NCBI GenBank assembly: GCA_039931435.1 | Contig: JBDTRY010000221.1 | Coordinates: 1-6,340, forward strand | Origin: JBDTRY01 sp039931435 | GTDB lineage: Bacteria > Acidobacteriota > Thermoanaerobaculia > Gp7-AA8 | DNA: 6,340 bases | Direction of reading: 5' to 3' | Shown here: piece by piece, positions 5,237-6,340 of the stretch | How the letters are laid out: each line of letters begins with the position of its first letter | Position numbering within the stretch: the stretch's first letter is position 1 | Notes under the pieces: model-generated | What the model was told of the DNA's origin: nothing | The model's database searches: none | The model's input: the letters and a program-made list of their open reading frames with translations, nothing else | Made by a program: the position numbers and the translations under genes

Positions 5237-6340
5237 TCAGTCTTTCCTGATGCCCCCGAGCCTGGCGGCATCGAGGATCAACTCCTTCATCAGCGCTGCA
5301 CTGCTGGTCCATGAGAATTGTGCTGCCCGGGCCCGTCCCCGTTCGATGAGGCTCTCGCGCAGCCCGGCATCCTGGAGAATGTTCAGGATAGCCGCCCGCA
5401 GTCCGGAGACGTCGCCGGGACTGACAGTGAGCGCCGCATCGCCCACCACTTCGGGGATGGCTCCTCCGCGACTGGCTACGACCGGCGCACCGCAGGCCAT
5501 GGCTTCGAGCGGAGGCAGTCCGAAACCCTCGTAGTGCGACGGGTAGATGAACACCGCCGCGTGCCGGTAGAGCGCCCGCAACGTCGGACGGTCGACGAAT
5601 CCAGTCATCATCAGCTCCCGGCGCTCGACCCACGCTTCGGCGCGCGAGCGTGTCGCCGAGTTTTTCCAGCCGGGATCACCGGCCAGAACCAGTCGCGGCT
5701 TCTCAGTGAGCGGAAGGCTTTCCCACGCTTGAAGCAGATCGTCCACTCCCTTGCGTGGTTCGAGCGTTCCCACGTAGAGGATGTAACTCTGCGAGCTGAG
5801 GCCGGAGGGAAGCAACGCTCTGTCCTCTTCCAGCTCCGCGGCCGAGAAATAGTCACTGACCCCATTCGGAACGATTTCGATCCTCCCATGCGGGATCCCG
5901 AATCCGCGCGCCAGCTCGCCGGCGGTTGTTCTGGAGACGGCGGCGATTCTCGTGGCCTGCTCCAGGCTGCGGGTGATGAAGGTGTTGAACGAGAAAACCG
6001 TTTTCAGGCGGTGATGCCCGGGAATGGTGATCGAGGTGAGGTCGTGAATGGTGATGACGGACGGTTTGCGCAGGGTCCAGGGCAGCGTTCCGTGCGGGCC
6101 CCAGAGCACGTCAGCCTCTTCCCTCACAGCAATGGCACCGAGCCTCATCTGCTGCCAGGCCACACCGAAGGGAAAGCGGTCGACGACGAATGAGGCGTTC
6201 TCGATTCCGGTCCGGTCGTGGATCACTGCCTGAGAGGCGATGATCGGGGGAGGGTCGAGGTCGAGACGGGCGATGATCTCCGCCGCGTGCGTGCCGATGC
6301 CCGTGCGATTTCCGACGAGAGGGCGCCCATCGACGATCAG
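5237..6340 (-). CDS. GT-B glycosyltransferase (GT4-like), 5' end beyond the window
   Basis: The frame is open from the right edge to a TGA at 5239-5237, giving 367 visible residues. Although a GTG at 6226 could start it, the 38 codons before that read LIVDGRPLVGNRTGIGTHAA, the typical first strand and Gly loop of GT4 enzymes. The gene is therefore nearly complete here and lacks perhaps only its first few residues. Other motifs, numbered from the edge: TIHDL (about 97-101), VPNGV (157-161), VGTLEPRKG (190-198) and E-x7-E in EGFGLPPLEAMACGAPVV (Glu271, Glu279). It is a cytoplasmic sugar transferase, donor unknown. It resembles its downstream neighbour in every motif, so the pair look like diverged paralogues. 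The 44-nt gap between them suggests one operon. Confidence 0.9.
   Translation of the reverse strand: MIVDGRPLVGNRTGIGTHAAEIIARLDLDPPPIIASQAVIHDRTGIENASFVVDRFPFGVAWQQMRLGAIAVREEADVLWGPHGTLPWTLRKPSVITIHDLTSITIPGHHRLKTVFSFNTFITRSLEQATRIAAVSRTTAGELARGFGIPHGRIEIVPNGVSDYFSAAELEEDRALLPSGLSSQSYILYVGTLEPRKGVDDLLQAWESLPLTEKPRLVLAGDPGWKNSATRSRAEAWVERRELMMTGFVDRPTLRALYRHAAVFIYPSHYEGFGLPPLEAMACGAPVVASRGGAIPEVVGDAALTVSPGDVSGLRAAILNILQDAGLRESLIERGRARAAQFSWTSSAALMKELILDAARLGGIRKD

Noticed and set aside
5193..5633. Upstream extension of the 4119-5192 glycosyltransferase frame to 504 residues
   Set aside because: The extra N terminus is Arg/Ser/Gly-rich with no homology and lies wholly over the next glycosyltransferase in another frame; the GT4 opening motif starts at 5192.
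4446..6193. Long + strand open frames opposite the glycosyltransferases
   Set aside because: They are complements of well-supported GT4 genes and have no recognisable motifs; a GC-rich codon bias creates such frames.

Overview
This GC-rich window reads as ordinary chromosome of a Gram-negative bacterium. An acidobacterial or similar deep-branching soil lineage is a reasonable guess, based on gene style (a ClpX-like ATPase joined to ftsY, a DUF4097-type exported protein, a tiny Lys/Ser-rich protein), but nothing here fixes the taxonomy. There are no mobile elements, CRISPR arrays, tRNAs or rRNAs that I can recognise.

Layout, left to right. (1) 1-129, + strand: the last 42 codons of a protein ending in a transmembrane helix. 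(2) 130-427: no gene, but two small hairpins; a -10-like TACAAT lies just before the next start codon. (3) 428-2448, + strand: a two-gene unit, a divergent ClpX-like AAA+ unfoldase followed by ftsY (SRP receptor GTPase), joined by an ATGA stop/start overlap. (4) 2449-2540: a convergent junction with a candidate terminator. (5) 2541-2873, - strand: a thioredoxin-fold [2Fe-2S] ferredoxin with a TTG start. (6) 2969-3646, - strand: an exported beta-repeat (DUF4097-like) protein. (7) 3735-4028, - strand: a compact independent transcription unit that makes a 24-residue Lys/Ser protein. It has a consensus -35 box, a leader of about 117 nt holding a possible 6-codon upstream ORF, and a textbook intrinsic terminator. 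(8) 4119-6340, - strand: two tandem GT-B (GT4-like) glycosyltransferases; the upstream one lacks its start because it runs off the right edge.

How the genes work together: the ClpX-like ATPase and FtsY are probably co-translated, which suggests a link between protein unfolding and co-translational membrane targeting, but that is inference. The two glycosyltransferases probably act in one surface or exopolysaccharide pathway that continues beyond the window. The most unusual items are the ClpX-like protein, which has kept the ATPase motifs but lost the zinc-binding domain, the RKH-type loop and the ClpP-docking IGF motif, and the tiny basic protein with its elaborate private promoter and leader.
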